From Apium graveolens (lineage: Eukaryota; Streptophyta; Magnoliopsida; Apiales; Apiaceae): DNA of 64,000 nucleotides. Under the pieces are notes generated by a model that was not told the DNA's origin, did not search any database, and saw only the letters and a list, made by a program, of their open reading frames with translations. Position 1 is the first letter of the stretch. Every line of letters begins with the position of its first letter. The translations under genes and the position numbers were made by a program. Location of the stretch: contig NC_133650.1 in the NCBI RefSeq assembly GCF_009905375.1, positions 142,221,135-142,285,134 of the forward strand. The letters are read 5' to 3'. Positions 1 through 10,372 of this stretch are shown here, in pieces.

Positions 1-1202
1 TAACGGTGCTCTGCACCAAGACTTATGGTTTTTCTCGACGAGGGTGTGGGCACCTCATAATGCCTCATAAAATGTAACTCCATTTAACTCCCCCTTCCCT
101 CGTCCTTTTAATTTAATCATCATACTTTGGTTTTAAAATGTTTTATTATCCTCTTATCTTTATCAACTACCTTCTTTAATCCTATGCCTAATTTCAATTC
201 CGAGGTTCACACTGGAACCTGAATTGCAACCTTGCAAGTTCATATTCCAAGGTTCTCAACGGAACATGAAATTACAACATCCTTGTAAGTCCCTATTCCC
301 TCTGCAAGGACTTTGCACTCCAACCATACATATGCAAGACTTCACAGGATCTAGACTAGCTCAATTTTCCTGAGATCGACATGTACATGTGGAAATTATT
401 CAGAGATTCATATTCTTATATGAATCTATCCAACCAGGTTTACATACGCATATAAACTATAACGTATCCATACAAACCCATCCATTATATATATAAATAC
501 ATTATTGCATAAGTTAAACTTTACCACCCAAAGGGAATCACGTAGGTTAAATAATGGGATCCTCCTCAATTCATGTATAATTCATACATGCTTGATGTAC
601 TATCCAAACACCGTACCATCCAGTTACGCAATTGCTTGCGTATATCCCTTCCTTATCCATGAATTATTTATTATAAAGTTTCCATTCATTTGTATGTAAT
701 ATTTATTTATCATATATTAGAACTATCCTAAGGTACGTGTAACTAAACGCACCTCCATATATTTTATTTTAGTCAAAGTATAAATCCTTTTATCCATTAC
801 AACATGTATTTTCACAAGCCATGTTACCAAAAAGTTGAAAATTTACAATATTTCCATAAATCAATTGATACATCCATGTATACACCACCCCTAGTTCTTC
901 AGCATTAATATATTAAGGTAAAGAACTAAAGTAGTAAACCTCATGCATATAATTCATTCACCCATGCATAACTAAATAAAAATTGAATAACATGAAACCA
1001 TATATTTTAAGTAAACTTCATATTTTATTTTTATTCAAAAGAGAAATCCTATCGGTGAGGTGTACATGCACTACCCCTGAGTCTACCAGAACAAGCCATT
1101 ATTCGATTGAATCTGAACCAAACATGGCAACTGCAACTAATTAGCTATTTTATTATCCTACGCCTTAAAGAGGCCTACTATAATGAATACCAAAGAAATT
1201 TA
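1..1202. other. AT-rich sequence without genes, left of a gypsy integrase remnant
   Basis: No reading frame here looks like a protein; the 64-codon frame at 505-699 has no recognisable motif. The stretch lies downstream of the minus-strand gypsy integrase that ends at 1203, so it may be that element's 3' non-coding region or LTR. I could not find a polypurine tract or an LTR end, so the assignment is a guess. Confidence 0.3.
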
Positions 1203-2635
1203 CTAATGGTATATTTTAATGCGCTCTATATTCCATGCCCTAGGAATTAACTTCGCATCCAAGTCAGTCAGGTGGTACGGTCCTTCCCAAAGAACTATTT
1301 TAATGATGTAAGGACCTTCCCAATTTTTCCCCAAAATATCATGTTCAGGGGTCCTCATATTTGGCATCATTCTCTTAAATACCAAATCCCCTACTCTCAG
1401 TGATCATGCACAAACCTTCTTATCAAAGTATTTCATGGTCCTTTACTAATATGCAGCCAGCTTCAACGGTGAATTTGCATGTACCTCCTCTAGTAGATCC
1501 ATATACAAATGATGATTAAGTTCATTATTTTCAGGATCATAGTTATCCCTCCTGAAAGATCCTGCTCTAATCTCCACGGGTATAATTGCTTCACAACCAT
1601 AGGTGAGGGTGAAAGGTTATTCACCTATTGTGGATCTAGGAGTGGTATTGTAGGACTATAGTACCCTAGGGAACTCCTCAGGCCAACACCCCTTGCTTTC
1701 TTACAACTTCGCCTTCAAAGTATGTCTTATGATCATGTTGATAGCCTTTGTCTAGCCATTACTCTATGGATGACATACTGCTGAAAACCCCTTTTTGATG
1801 TGGAGGTACTCATATAATTGTCTCATCTCCTTACTATCAAATTGCTTTCAATTATCAGATATCAGCTTGTAAGGAAACTCATACCTACAAATAATAGCCC
1901 TAAACACAAACTCCTTGATCTTTGCAGCTGTAATAGTGGCTAGAGATTCAGCATCTGCCCATTTAGTGAAGTAGTCCACTACAACCACTGCATACTTCAC
2001 TCCACATGTACATTTGGGAAGCTCCCCAATAAAATCTATATCTATACAAGAAATTACCATGGACTTGTGAGAGATGTGAGTGGTACAACTGGTTTACTAT
2101 TGAAGTTAGCATACCTTTGACAACGATCACAGGACCTCGTGTAAAGGTAACAATCTTTCTAAAGGTTTGGCCAGTAGTAACCTTGACATAGTATCTTATG
2201 GGCTAAAAATGCACCTCCTGAATGGTTTCCACGGACTCCTTCATGGACCTCTCCCATGATATACTCATATTGACTCCCTGAAATACAACTTAAAAGAGGT
2301 TTATTGAAGCCTCTTTTATATAGAGTTCCTTCATAAACCACGTACCTTGCAGCCTTATACTTTAATTTCATATCATCTTCCTTAGCTTCTAGAAGAATTT
2401 CTTTAGTGATGCAGTAAAAAATAGGAATCATCCATGTAACCTCTGATGTTACCTCTAATGTAGGTACTTCCATCATAGGGATGCTTGGTTGCGGCTGCAC
2501 CTCCAGTAGAACAAAAATTTCAAAGATACGATTAACAATATACTGATTAATTCTGGGTTGGCTAAGTACATATGGGGAGAGGCTTTGAATATAGCTTATC
2601 ATATTCTGAATAGAGTGCTTGTAAAACATATGGAC
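1203..2635 (-). pseudogene. Ty3/gypsy (Tat/Athila-like) integrase remnant
   Basis: This is the decayed 3' part of a gypsy pol gene read on the minus strand. In order it shows the end of an RNase H linker and the H2C2 zinc region (histidines near 2230-2260, then a C-x2-C pair in CDRCQRYAN near 2120). The integrase core follows with its first Asp block (DIDFIGELPK) and a second in KLISDN. The C-terminal beta module NWEGPYIIK...LIPRAWNIERIKIY lies at 1203-1330. The pieces sit in different frames with stops between 1386 and 1848, and the catalytic Glu region is degraded. The WEGPY and IPRxWN pattern is typical of Tat/Athila rather than of chromoviruses. Reverse transcriptase is missing upstream, so only the tail of the element remains. 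Confidence 0.8.
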
Positions 2636-2653
2636 AAGACACCATATTAATTA

Positions 2654-3076
2654 ATGAGAAAACATAAGACTGGTTTGAGTTATCTTCGTGTGTGTGGGTG
2701 CCATGCTAAGGTGCTTTTCCCTGAATACAAGAAGAAGAAACTAGGTCCGAAAAATGTTGATTGTATCTTTTTGGGCTATCTTAAAACCATAACTTCTATG
2801 AGATTATTAGTTTTAAAATCTAACGTAGATGGTATAATGAAGAATACCATAGTTGAGTTTCGTGATGCAACTTTCATCGAGGAAGTATTCCCTATGAAGA
2901 CCGCTATATCTTTAAATAATTTTGAGGATGATCTCACTCGCACATAGAGTAATCTTCCTGGTCATGTCAAAAAGATGAAAAATATGGGGGCGGATCTTGG
3001 TAATAGCTCTACTACTAATGAAGTAGAGGAACCTAGAAGGAGTAAGCGTGCAAAGATGTCGAGGATGGGTCTTTAA
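2654..3076 (+). pseudogene. Ty1/copia integrase C-terminal and hinge fragment
   Basis: The frame reads a copia integrase C-terminal block: LRVCGCHAKVLFPEYKKKK, then GPKNVDCIFLGY, then a block ending in RDATFIEEVFPMK. A stop at 2945-2947 interrupts it. It continues in the same frame to EEPRRSKRAKMSRMGL and stops at 3074-3076. Usual copia order would continue into reverse transcriptase, which is absent. The fragment lies head to head with the gypsy remnant on its left and is cut on its right, near 3108, by a Sirevirus segment. It does not belong to the Sirevirus, whose own integrase C-terminus (34.1-35.1 kb) reads differently. Confidence 0.75.
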
Positions 3077-3803
3077 CTCTCCGTCAAGCCATGGATTCTA
3101 ATCCTTGTCAAAAGAATTTCAAAAGATGCATAAAATAAGCACAAAAATTTGAGATGGATTCTTGCATAACTTTATTCTACATTAGACTTCACAATTCAAG
3201 ACAGATTTTAAGCATTTTTCTTAGTTATGCCTTATTTCTAAGATATACTGAAGTTTATCAGACTTTAATATTTATCTGATCATTTGCACATACACACACT
3301 ATCACTCCATATGAATGATGAAAATTACTGTGGTGATTAAGTTATTTCTGATAAACAGTTAAGTATTATTTGCATAAATTCTGAGGATAAGTTTTGATTA
3401 TGTTCTGATGATTAAACTCTGAACACACCAGTCGGTATTTGTGTGAAGAAACACAGAAACAGTCATTCACTTTTTAACTACAGAAGCCATGTTCTGATGA
3501 CCGTTAAATTCTGATAATAGTCAAGTTCTGATGCAAACTCTTATGCTTACGTGTCACATTTTAATTGGTTGAGTTATTATTAGTTTTTACTGTAACGGTC
3601 ATTTTTTTCAGAAAATAATTAAGTGAGATAAAAACAGTGATAATCATTTGGTTAATGGGTTGCGTGTTTGTTTTGGTAACCGCATGTGAGCAATAATTAC
3701 TACATGTTTACCGTACCCACTAATAATGTTTTGACTGTTTACAGGCTGCCAGGTGTAAAATGTCTGTTCTGCTTCACAAATATTGTCGTTGTCATGTGGA
3801 GAG

Positions 3804-3811
3804 TATAAATA
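3804..3811 (+). promoter_or_regulatory. TATA box ahead of the Sirevirus third reading frame
   Basis: TATAAATA is followed by a pyrimidine-rich stretch (3826-3900, many TCTCTC units) and then by the ATG at 3968, 156 bases after the box. The full-length copy has TATATATA at 31496-31503 with 156 bases before its ATG. Conserved spacing inside an element argues for a real internal promoter; transcription is inferred. Confidence 0.55.
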
Positions 3812-3967
3812 CTAGAGTTAAAAGATTTTACCATCTTTTACCTACTTTACTCTTTTCTAATCTCTCTTATTCTCTCTCACTCTCTATTATTCTCTAAAGC
3901 TATTTTCTCACAGGCATTTTATCAAACACTCTATACACACACAACTTTTCACTTAATTTTCACAGAA

Positions 3968-6900
3968 ATGGCACCTAAGGATCTTATCTATAATGGAGCC
4001 AAGTGTGTCCCCAACAACTATTTGGCTATTCTCAACAAGGACTAGGATCCTTCAGAACTTCACTTCATTCAAGATTTTATCGCTCGAAGTGAAATTGGGT
4101 ATGCTCTGACCCAACCACAGGCTCTCTTAGGCAAGCAAATTCTGGAGTTTTGGAGGTCTGGAGTCTATGATAATGGTGGTGAAAGTGGGTCCCCAAGAAT
4201 CATTTTTACAACAGGGGAAGACGAGCACTTGGTAACCTTGTCAACTATTCGACAAGTATTGCATCTGCCAGAAAACTGTACTTACAATTCACAAGTTGGG
4301 GAGTTAGTTCTTTAAAACATGATGGCAAATCTTGGCTATGAGAAGTCTTTGTCCAAGCTGGGACAACTGAAGAGGCCCTACATCAGGAGGGAGTGGAGCT
4401 TCTATTTCGATTGTATTACCAAAGCCTTTGCCAACAAATGCTCCAATTTTGATGGTATTCCAATCATGAGTAAGGAAATCGGGTATGCTCTTCTTAATCA
4501 AACTCATTTTGATTATGCTAGTGTTGTGCTAGGGTTTATAGGTGATAGGATGAAAGAAGATAGCAACATAGTATATTTTTCTAGATTCTGTCAGCTTATA
4601 TATAGTTTCTGTTGTCCTGATGCACCTCAAACCTTTAGTGAGTTAATTGAACCCTTTAAACTTCACAAAAGGGCTTTCACAGACTTATTATCTGCTGATA
4701 ATAAGAAGGATATACTAAGACCCCTCGAAATTCCCCAATCTGTCAAACAATTCTTAGTAAATTATGTTCCTCACACATACACAACCAAATATCCTGATGT
4801 TACCCCTACACAGCCTACTACTTCTCAACCTCCACCAACCCAGCCTTCCAATACTCAACCAACATAATCCTCTCAACCATAACCATCAGGACCTACTATC
4901 AGAACCTCACCTCTCAAGTCCAAATTTAAACCACACTCTGGTACATCTAAACAAGTGCTAGTTGTGAAATCTGCTGCACCATCTAGGCCCAAAACCAAAA
5001 GAACTATCTTTGTGCCTAAATCTCCACAAAGGAGAAGAAGAAAGTTGATTCTGAGAGATGAATCTGATGAGGATGAACAAGTCCAGGTTCCTGCATCAGA
5101 ACCTGTGACATTAGAAGTTGAAGAGTTAACTCTTCAGAAGAAGAAATCAGCTGAAGCTTCGGGCATTCAGAAAAGAAAGAGGTCTTCACATTCTGATATA
5201 GATCATGTCACTCCTCCATCTAGAAAATCAAAATTGAGGAAGACAAGAACAGGTGTGCATCTTGCACAAATTTAATTTAATGATGCTGAAGATGCTGAGG
5301 AAGGGGATCAGGAATCTCTGATCTCATCAGAACCTATTGTGATTGAAGCCCTGCCAGCACCTGAAGAAGTTCTGATTCAGGAATCTGAAATTCCTGAAGT
5401 CCACAGATCAGAACATGTACAAGAATATGTGATTTCTCCACCTCACTCTCCATTCAAAGAAACTGTCTTAGTTTAAGATTCATAGTTAAGTCCTGAAATT
5501 GACATTCACAGGTTGAATATTCCAACTGTTTTGTATATGGAAGCACTACCAGCAAAAGAGTCAACTCCACCTGTTTCTCCAATACTAAATGCTGAAATTC
5601 CTACTACACCAATTCTGGATTTGGAACCTGAAGATCAGAATTTGGAAACAGATGAAGTTGCTCCAGAATCTCCTTCAGTTATACACACTCTGGTGTTATC
5701 AGAAGATGATGAGATTTTATCAAATTCTGGAGACAGTGCTCTAGCAAGTGCTCCATTCAATGCTTCAATTCTTGGCAAGGAGGCACTGTTTAAATTTGAT
5801 GAAGAAGATGCTCCTGTTCCTTGGGAGGACACTCACAGAGGAGTTGAATGGACAAAGAAGTGGAATGAACCTGACTTCATTCCTAGCCCAACTGTTCTGA
5901 CAGATCATGTTGCAAAAGCTGATGAGTTGCTGATAAATTCTGACTTCAAAACACAACTTAAAGTCACTGCTCTCAGTACTAAAACTCTAAAAGGTCAACA
6001 CTCCATGACTCATGCAAAGGTTGATAAACTTCAAGAAAAAGTTGATAAGCTAGCCATGGTGCAAGATCTAGACAGGAAGAGGTTTTTTTGACCAATTCAA
6101 GAAAAAGTGGATGATATTGAGCAAAATCAAGCCAAGCAGCAGGCCCAACTGGATGAGGTATTACAAAATCAAGATGCTCAACAGACTCAGTTAAATAAGA
6201 TCCAATCTTCTGTGGAACTCCTTCTTTCTCTACTCCTGACAGATGATGCCAAAAAGGGGGAGAAGGTAGTTAAGTCCAAATGCTCAATTAGCAAGGCACT
6301 GAAGAAAAAGGATGATTCTGAAGATGACCAGGGAAACCCTAGCATGGGCAAAGGTCAAAGTCAAGGAAAGCAAGTTAGCAGAATTCCTATTTAGAAAGTA
6401 CCTGATAGTAAGATTTCTGATAAATCTACTATTCAGGGGAGTGATAAGGAAGGAAAGAAGACTTCATCTACAGATCAAACTTTGCTGCTCACAAGTTCTG
6501 AAATTAAAGATCAAGTTCTGACAGCAAGTTTTGATAATCAAATTCCGATGACAAAGTCTGATGTTCTCATTCAAGGTGGAAGTCAAGACTCGAAGAAAGT
6601 CATGCAAACCTTAAAGTTCAAGGGAAAGAAGAAAACCTTCTTTTATAAGGATCCTAAGATTCAAGCCTTAGATGAGGAACTTGCAAAGAGACTGTTCCTT
6701 AAGGATAATCCAGGAGTGGATTTAGAGGAACTTAGAGAAGAAGAAGTAAGATTTAATGCTGAAAAGTCAAAACTACAGACTAAAGCTTCTAATGCAAAGA
6801 AGCCTCCCAAACCTAAGAAGAAAGGTATAGTAATAAGAGAAAGATCTGCCACAGAGATTCCTAGATCAAGTACTAGATCTCAAACTACTATTGATCCCAA

Positions 6901-7927
6901 AGACAAGGGAAAAGGAAATGTTGGGGAGATAGTTGGGAAACAGATGATGAAGATTCCTCAAATTCTGATGGATCATGTGTGCAAGATGGTTCAAATCTTT
7001 GATGATACTGTTGCTGAAGATGAAATAGTTGAAACTCTGAAGAGAAAGAGGATGACAGAAGAATCTAAGACAATCTCTGTCGTAGTTTAAGTTGTTCAGA
7101 GTAAAGATAATATAAAATAGCAAGCTACAGATGAAACTGCAAATCCTGACCAATTCATCAAGACATCAACCTCTGACACTACTCAAGTTGACATAGACAA
7201 CTTAACACTTGATCAGAAAAAGAAGCTGCTATGGACCAAAGCTACTCCAGTGGAACCTAAAACCAATCTAATGCTGAATCAGCTTGTATCTTTTGGGCTT
7301 AGACCTAAACAAGCTAAAGACAAGTCTGGGTTAGGTTCTGACAAAGAAAAGAGACAAACAGGAGTAGAAGTTACTCTCAGAGATCCTTTCATTTTGACAG
7401 ACAAACCATATGAAGAAATCAAACAAAAGCACCTTGACAAAGTGCTGTCTACTCAAATTGTCATGGATACTCATGATGAATCAGAAGCTAAAGAAAAATT
7501 GATCCTGTTTCTCAATGATGGTAGAACTTACAGACTAGCAGATTTCGATGTGCTAAAGAAGTCTGTCAAAGAGCTTCAACATATTCACTACCTTCTGGAA
7601 GTAAAATCTGATGTTACAAGAAGATGGTCAGATTATATTTTGAAGGCTATAAGAGACCTTCTCAGAATTTCTGGTGCAAAAGCTTCTGAATACATTCCAA
7701 AAATCACTGAAGATGATGGAAGTGAAGTTTCTATGAAAAAGAAGTCTGCCAAGATTGAATTAATTCTGAAGGGAAAGTGTTTATGCAACAATAAAGACTC
7801 TTCACATCCCAGAGTTATCAGACTTGGAGATGGGATTGAAAGAACATCAATTCCTGCACTCAGAGCATCCATTTATCAGATTGGAGATAATGAAGATGAA
7901 GAACTGATGCAATCAAAGCATAGTTAG
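3968..7927 (+). pseudogene. Sirevirus third reading frame (env-position protein), nonsense-broken
   Basis: One frame runs 1,320 codons from ATG 3968 to the stop at 7925, with no frameshift but about ten internal stops (for example 4043, 4313, 4865, 5273, 6089, 6392 and 7088). It sits after pol and before the 3' LTR, where Sireviruses carry an 'envelope-like' frame. The N-terminal globular part (to about residue 270) contains LGYEKSLSKLGQLKRPYIRR. A Pro/Thr/Gln-rich linker follows (4800-4900), then a basic and acidic Ser-rich middle. A coiled-coil-like Gln/Lys stretch lies at 6000-6230, and a charged C-terminal half contains KGKCLCN. I see no signal peptide or membrane segment, so an envelope role is not supported. 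A similar N-terminal region is, as I recall, common in copia-derived proteins of Asteraceae. Its function is unknown. Confidence 0.75.
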
Positions 7928-8132
7928 TTGAAGTTCTGAGAAATGATGAGGACAAGCTGGTAAAAGACTTTACAAGGAATCACTTTAGATTCAGATTGAT
8001 CCAGTGATATTGGTAAAGCTACATGTACTTTAAGTTGTATTTAGTTATTTAAAATAATATTTCATTGCATTTGTACTTAAATATTTTTGACATCATCAAA
8101 TCTATTAACTTGTATATTTTTCATAATTTACA

Positions 8133-8145
8133 AGTTGGGAGAGAT
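8133..8145 (+). other. Polypurine tract of the truncated Sirevirus
   Basis: GTTGGGAGAGATT directly precedes the TG of the LTR. The full-length copy has five consecutive G residues here; this one has GGGAGAG. Confidence 0.7.
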
Positions 8146-8701
8146 TGTTATATATATTTGTGATGTCATGTCTAATCTGATTTGTTTAGTTTCAGAATTT
8201 ATTATCAGAACTTAACTGGAAATCAGAACTTATTGAAGACAGGAAATTATCAGAACTTAAGGCGTCAGAACTTATATCAGGACTTAAGTGCGGGTACACT
8301 TCAGATAAGGAAAGCAGCTGATTTACAGGAGAGGATCTGGATTGAACAAGTAAAGATATGCATGAAGAATTGGACAACTATAGGACTGAAGTAGATAATC
8401 TCTGATTGATGTATTCTAGGAAATAGAATCATTATCATATCAATTAGGAGATATCTTGAAACTGTGTAGTATATAAACACAGATTAGGGTTTACACTATA
8501 TGTGTTATCATTCACGAGAATACTATTCATTGTAACCCTAGCAGCTCTTAGTGATATCATACAGCACTGAGAGAGTAGATTAAACCTACTTTAACAGGTT
8601 TGATATATTGAATAAACTTGTTTTCTATTACATACTTGTGTTTATAATCGAATTGATTGTAGATACTATACCCCCTTCTATAGTATCATTGAGGCCTAAC
8701 A
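8146..8701 (+). repeat. 3' LTR of the truncated Sirevirus
   Basis: The LTR starts TGTTATATAT and ends CCTAACA, 556 bp. U3 carries five copies of an ATCAGAACTTA-like motif between 8190 and 8290. A TATA sequence (TATATAAACACAG) lies near 8468 and the 3' end holds ATACCCCCTTCTATAGT. Overall order and several blocks match the 596 bp LTRs at 26868 and 38450, but it is clearly diverged. Confidence 0.85.
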
Positions 8702-9325
8702 ATTAATGTTATGTTTTCATGTGTGGTCGAGTTATGGGGGCTAACAACAACGAATTCGCCTGACATCTGTAAAGGTGCAAAGCAGAGTAAGGAAACCGTG
8801 AGTCAGTTACCTTTATATTACAAAGGAACAAATAGATAAGGTACGAGCCTTTGGTGGGATATAACCCTCAAGTTGGTCAATGCTAAAAAGCATGTGGTAA
8901 GTCAATAGGGGTTAGGTCTTGCTAATATACATAGATGGTGATGGATTGAGCACACATATAATTAATTAGACAAACATGTTAAGGGGACTAAAGGTGTGAT
9001 GAAGGGATTACTATGTTAAGACCTCAGATTAAGGTGGTGGGACCATGTTTAGGTCTTTATATTCACCTAAATGAGGAATAAACTAAGGTAATTATAGAAG
9101 GTGCGGGGACATGCCCACTGCACAAACTTGGAAATTACATAAAGAGCAACATTCAAGTGTATAAGAATGTGGTGGAGCTTCAACTAAGCCTAAACATATA
9201 TTTACACGAAGATTAAAACTATTAACACGTGTGCAAATATAAACATAAACGAGTACATCAATATTAAGTGCACGTGTGTGAGAAGACGAACGAAAAAAGG
9301 AAGTAATGATGAAATATTGGGTCAA
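8702..9325. other. Gene-free flank of the Sirevirus fragment
   Basis: No coding sequence or terminal repeat is recognisable. Short frames lack motifs. This may be old repeat DNA. Confidence 0.4.
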
Positions 9326-9540
9326 TCACTGTGTATTATGTAAATAGGGTTTGGAACTAGACCCAAATTTTTTTGACACGACACAAAAATGAACAAAAAA
9401 TTCGTGTTTAGTTTTGAATTTTGAGTACACGACACGAAAATACATGAACATCACAGTATACGACATAGATTTCATGTCGATTTTTGTGTTTAGCCCTCGG
9501 GTACATGACACGACACGAGGTACATGAAACAAAAAAATAA
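9326..9540. repeat. CACGACACG-type dispersed repeat, probably a non-autonomous DNA element
   Basis: The segment repeats variants of GACACGACAC (9377, 9428, 9508 and nearby), and tracts such as AAAATGAACA and ACATGAA recur in it. This composition resembles short non-autonomous plant transposons. I could not define clean terminal inverted repeats or a target duplication, so the class is open. An AT microsatellite follows directly. Confidence 0.35.
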
Positions 9541-9549
9541 GTAAATAAA

Positions 9550-9570
9550 TTATATATATATATATATATA
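9550..9570. repeat. (TA)n microsatellite
   Basis: About ten uninterrupted TA units. Confidence 0.9.
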
Positions 9571-9571
9571 A

Positions 9572-10125
9572 TTTTATTAATAGATTCTAAATTGTGAGGA
9601 TAGTACAGTCAAAGGGCCAGTTTCTGAATAATTCAATTAAAGTATTCACACAAAGTTACAAAGTCACGTACATGAGACACACTGATGAGATGCACACAGA
9701 AATTTTAGGGTTAGTAAACAATAACGAAGAAAGGCGCTGCACACTCCGAATAGAAGAAATATGGATGGAGATCTTGAACATCCAAATTCAAACGATCTGG
9801 TAATATTTCTTATTATCATTACGCTATTTGATTTGTTTACAAGTAGATAAGTTTTTCAATTAGTTGTTTAATTTGATTTTAATTTTAATTTATTTCTTAG
9901 ATTTTGTTAGATTTTGCTTCGTAGTTCTTAAATTAGTTCAAATCTATATTGTTTCTTAGCATTCCTTAGCATTTATATTCCATAGCAGTTTGATTTGTTT
10001 AGAAGTAGAGGTTGTTTGATTTGATTTGTTTGATTTTATGTAAATGTGTGTTAGATCTAGTTGGTTAATTTTGGTTGAGTCTAATTAAATTACAGAGAAT
10101 TGCAAAGGCTCTCTTTATGATAGAT
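9572..10125. other. Gene-free AT-rich spacer
   Basis: T-rich sequence with repeated TTTGATTTG and TTTAGTTC-like words. The only frame (9594-9803) has no recognisable motif. This is the outer flank of the element B LTR. Confidence 0.4.
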
Positions 10126-10294
10126 TGTCACAGCCCCAAAATAAACTAATAGAATATAACTAACAAATATAAAGTTATTACAAACAGCTGTTAAAAACAA
10201 AATCCAATATCTTAAAGGTTCATTGTTTGAACAGTCCAACACTACAACTATTACAACTCTTATATAAAGCTACCGGTCCTCACACAAACACCAA

Positions 10295-10372
10295 CTATAC
10301 TACCTGAGCTCTCACATAAGCCTCAGCATCTCCACCGATAGACTTACGAGCAGTCTGCTTGGATCTAACCAT
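10295..10372 (-). CDS. Short LTR reading frame with a histone H3 tail-like start
   Basis: A 25-residue frame begins MVRSKQTARKSIGGD and ends YVRAQVV before TAG. After Met, 10 of the first 14 residues equal the H3 N-terminus (ARTKQTARKSTGGK), including the K4, R8, K9 and S10 positions. It is preceded by a pyrimidine tract ending TTTCAG and ends at CAG|GTAG, so it looks like an exon. Three family A LTRs have the same unit in the same place. It is short enough that a non-coding conserved leader is possible, and it is not proven to be translated. H3-like function is inference. Confidence 0.45.
   Translation of the reverse strand: MVRSKQTARKSIGGDAEAYVRAQVV

Larger units (their letters stand above)
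3108..8701 (+). mobile_element. 3' half of a Sirevirus-like Ty1/copia element (5'-truncated)
   Basis: This segment is collinear with the 3' part of the complete element at 26868-39045, read in the opposite direction. It holds the spacer after pol (3108-3803), an internal TATA box, the third reading frame (3968-7927), the polypurine tract and the 3' LTR. Homology starts abruptly near 3108, matching about 32205-32240 of the full copy. gag, protease, integrase and reverse transcriptase are all absent. No target duplication can be assigned because the 5' end is missing. It is more decayed in LTR sequence than the full-length copy. Confidence 0.85.
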
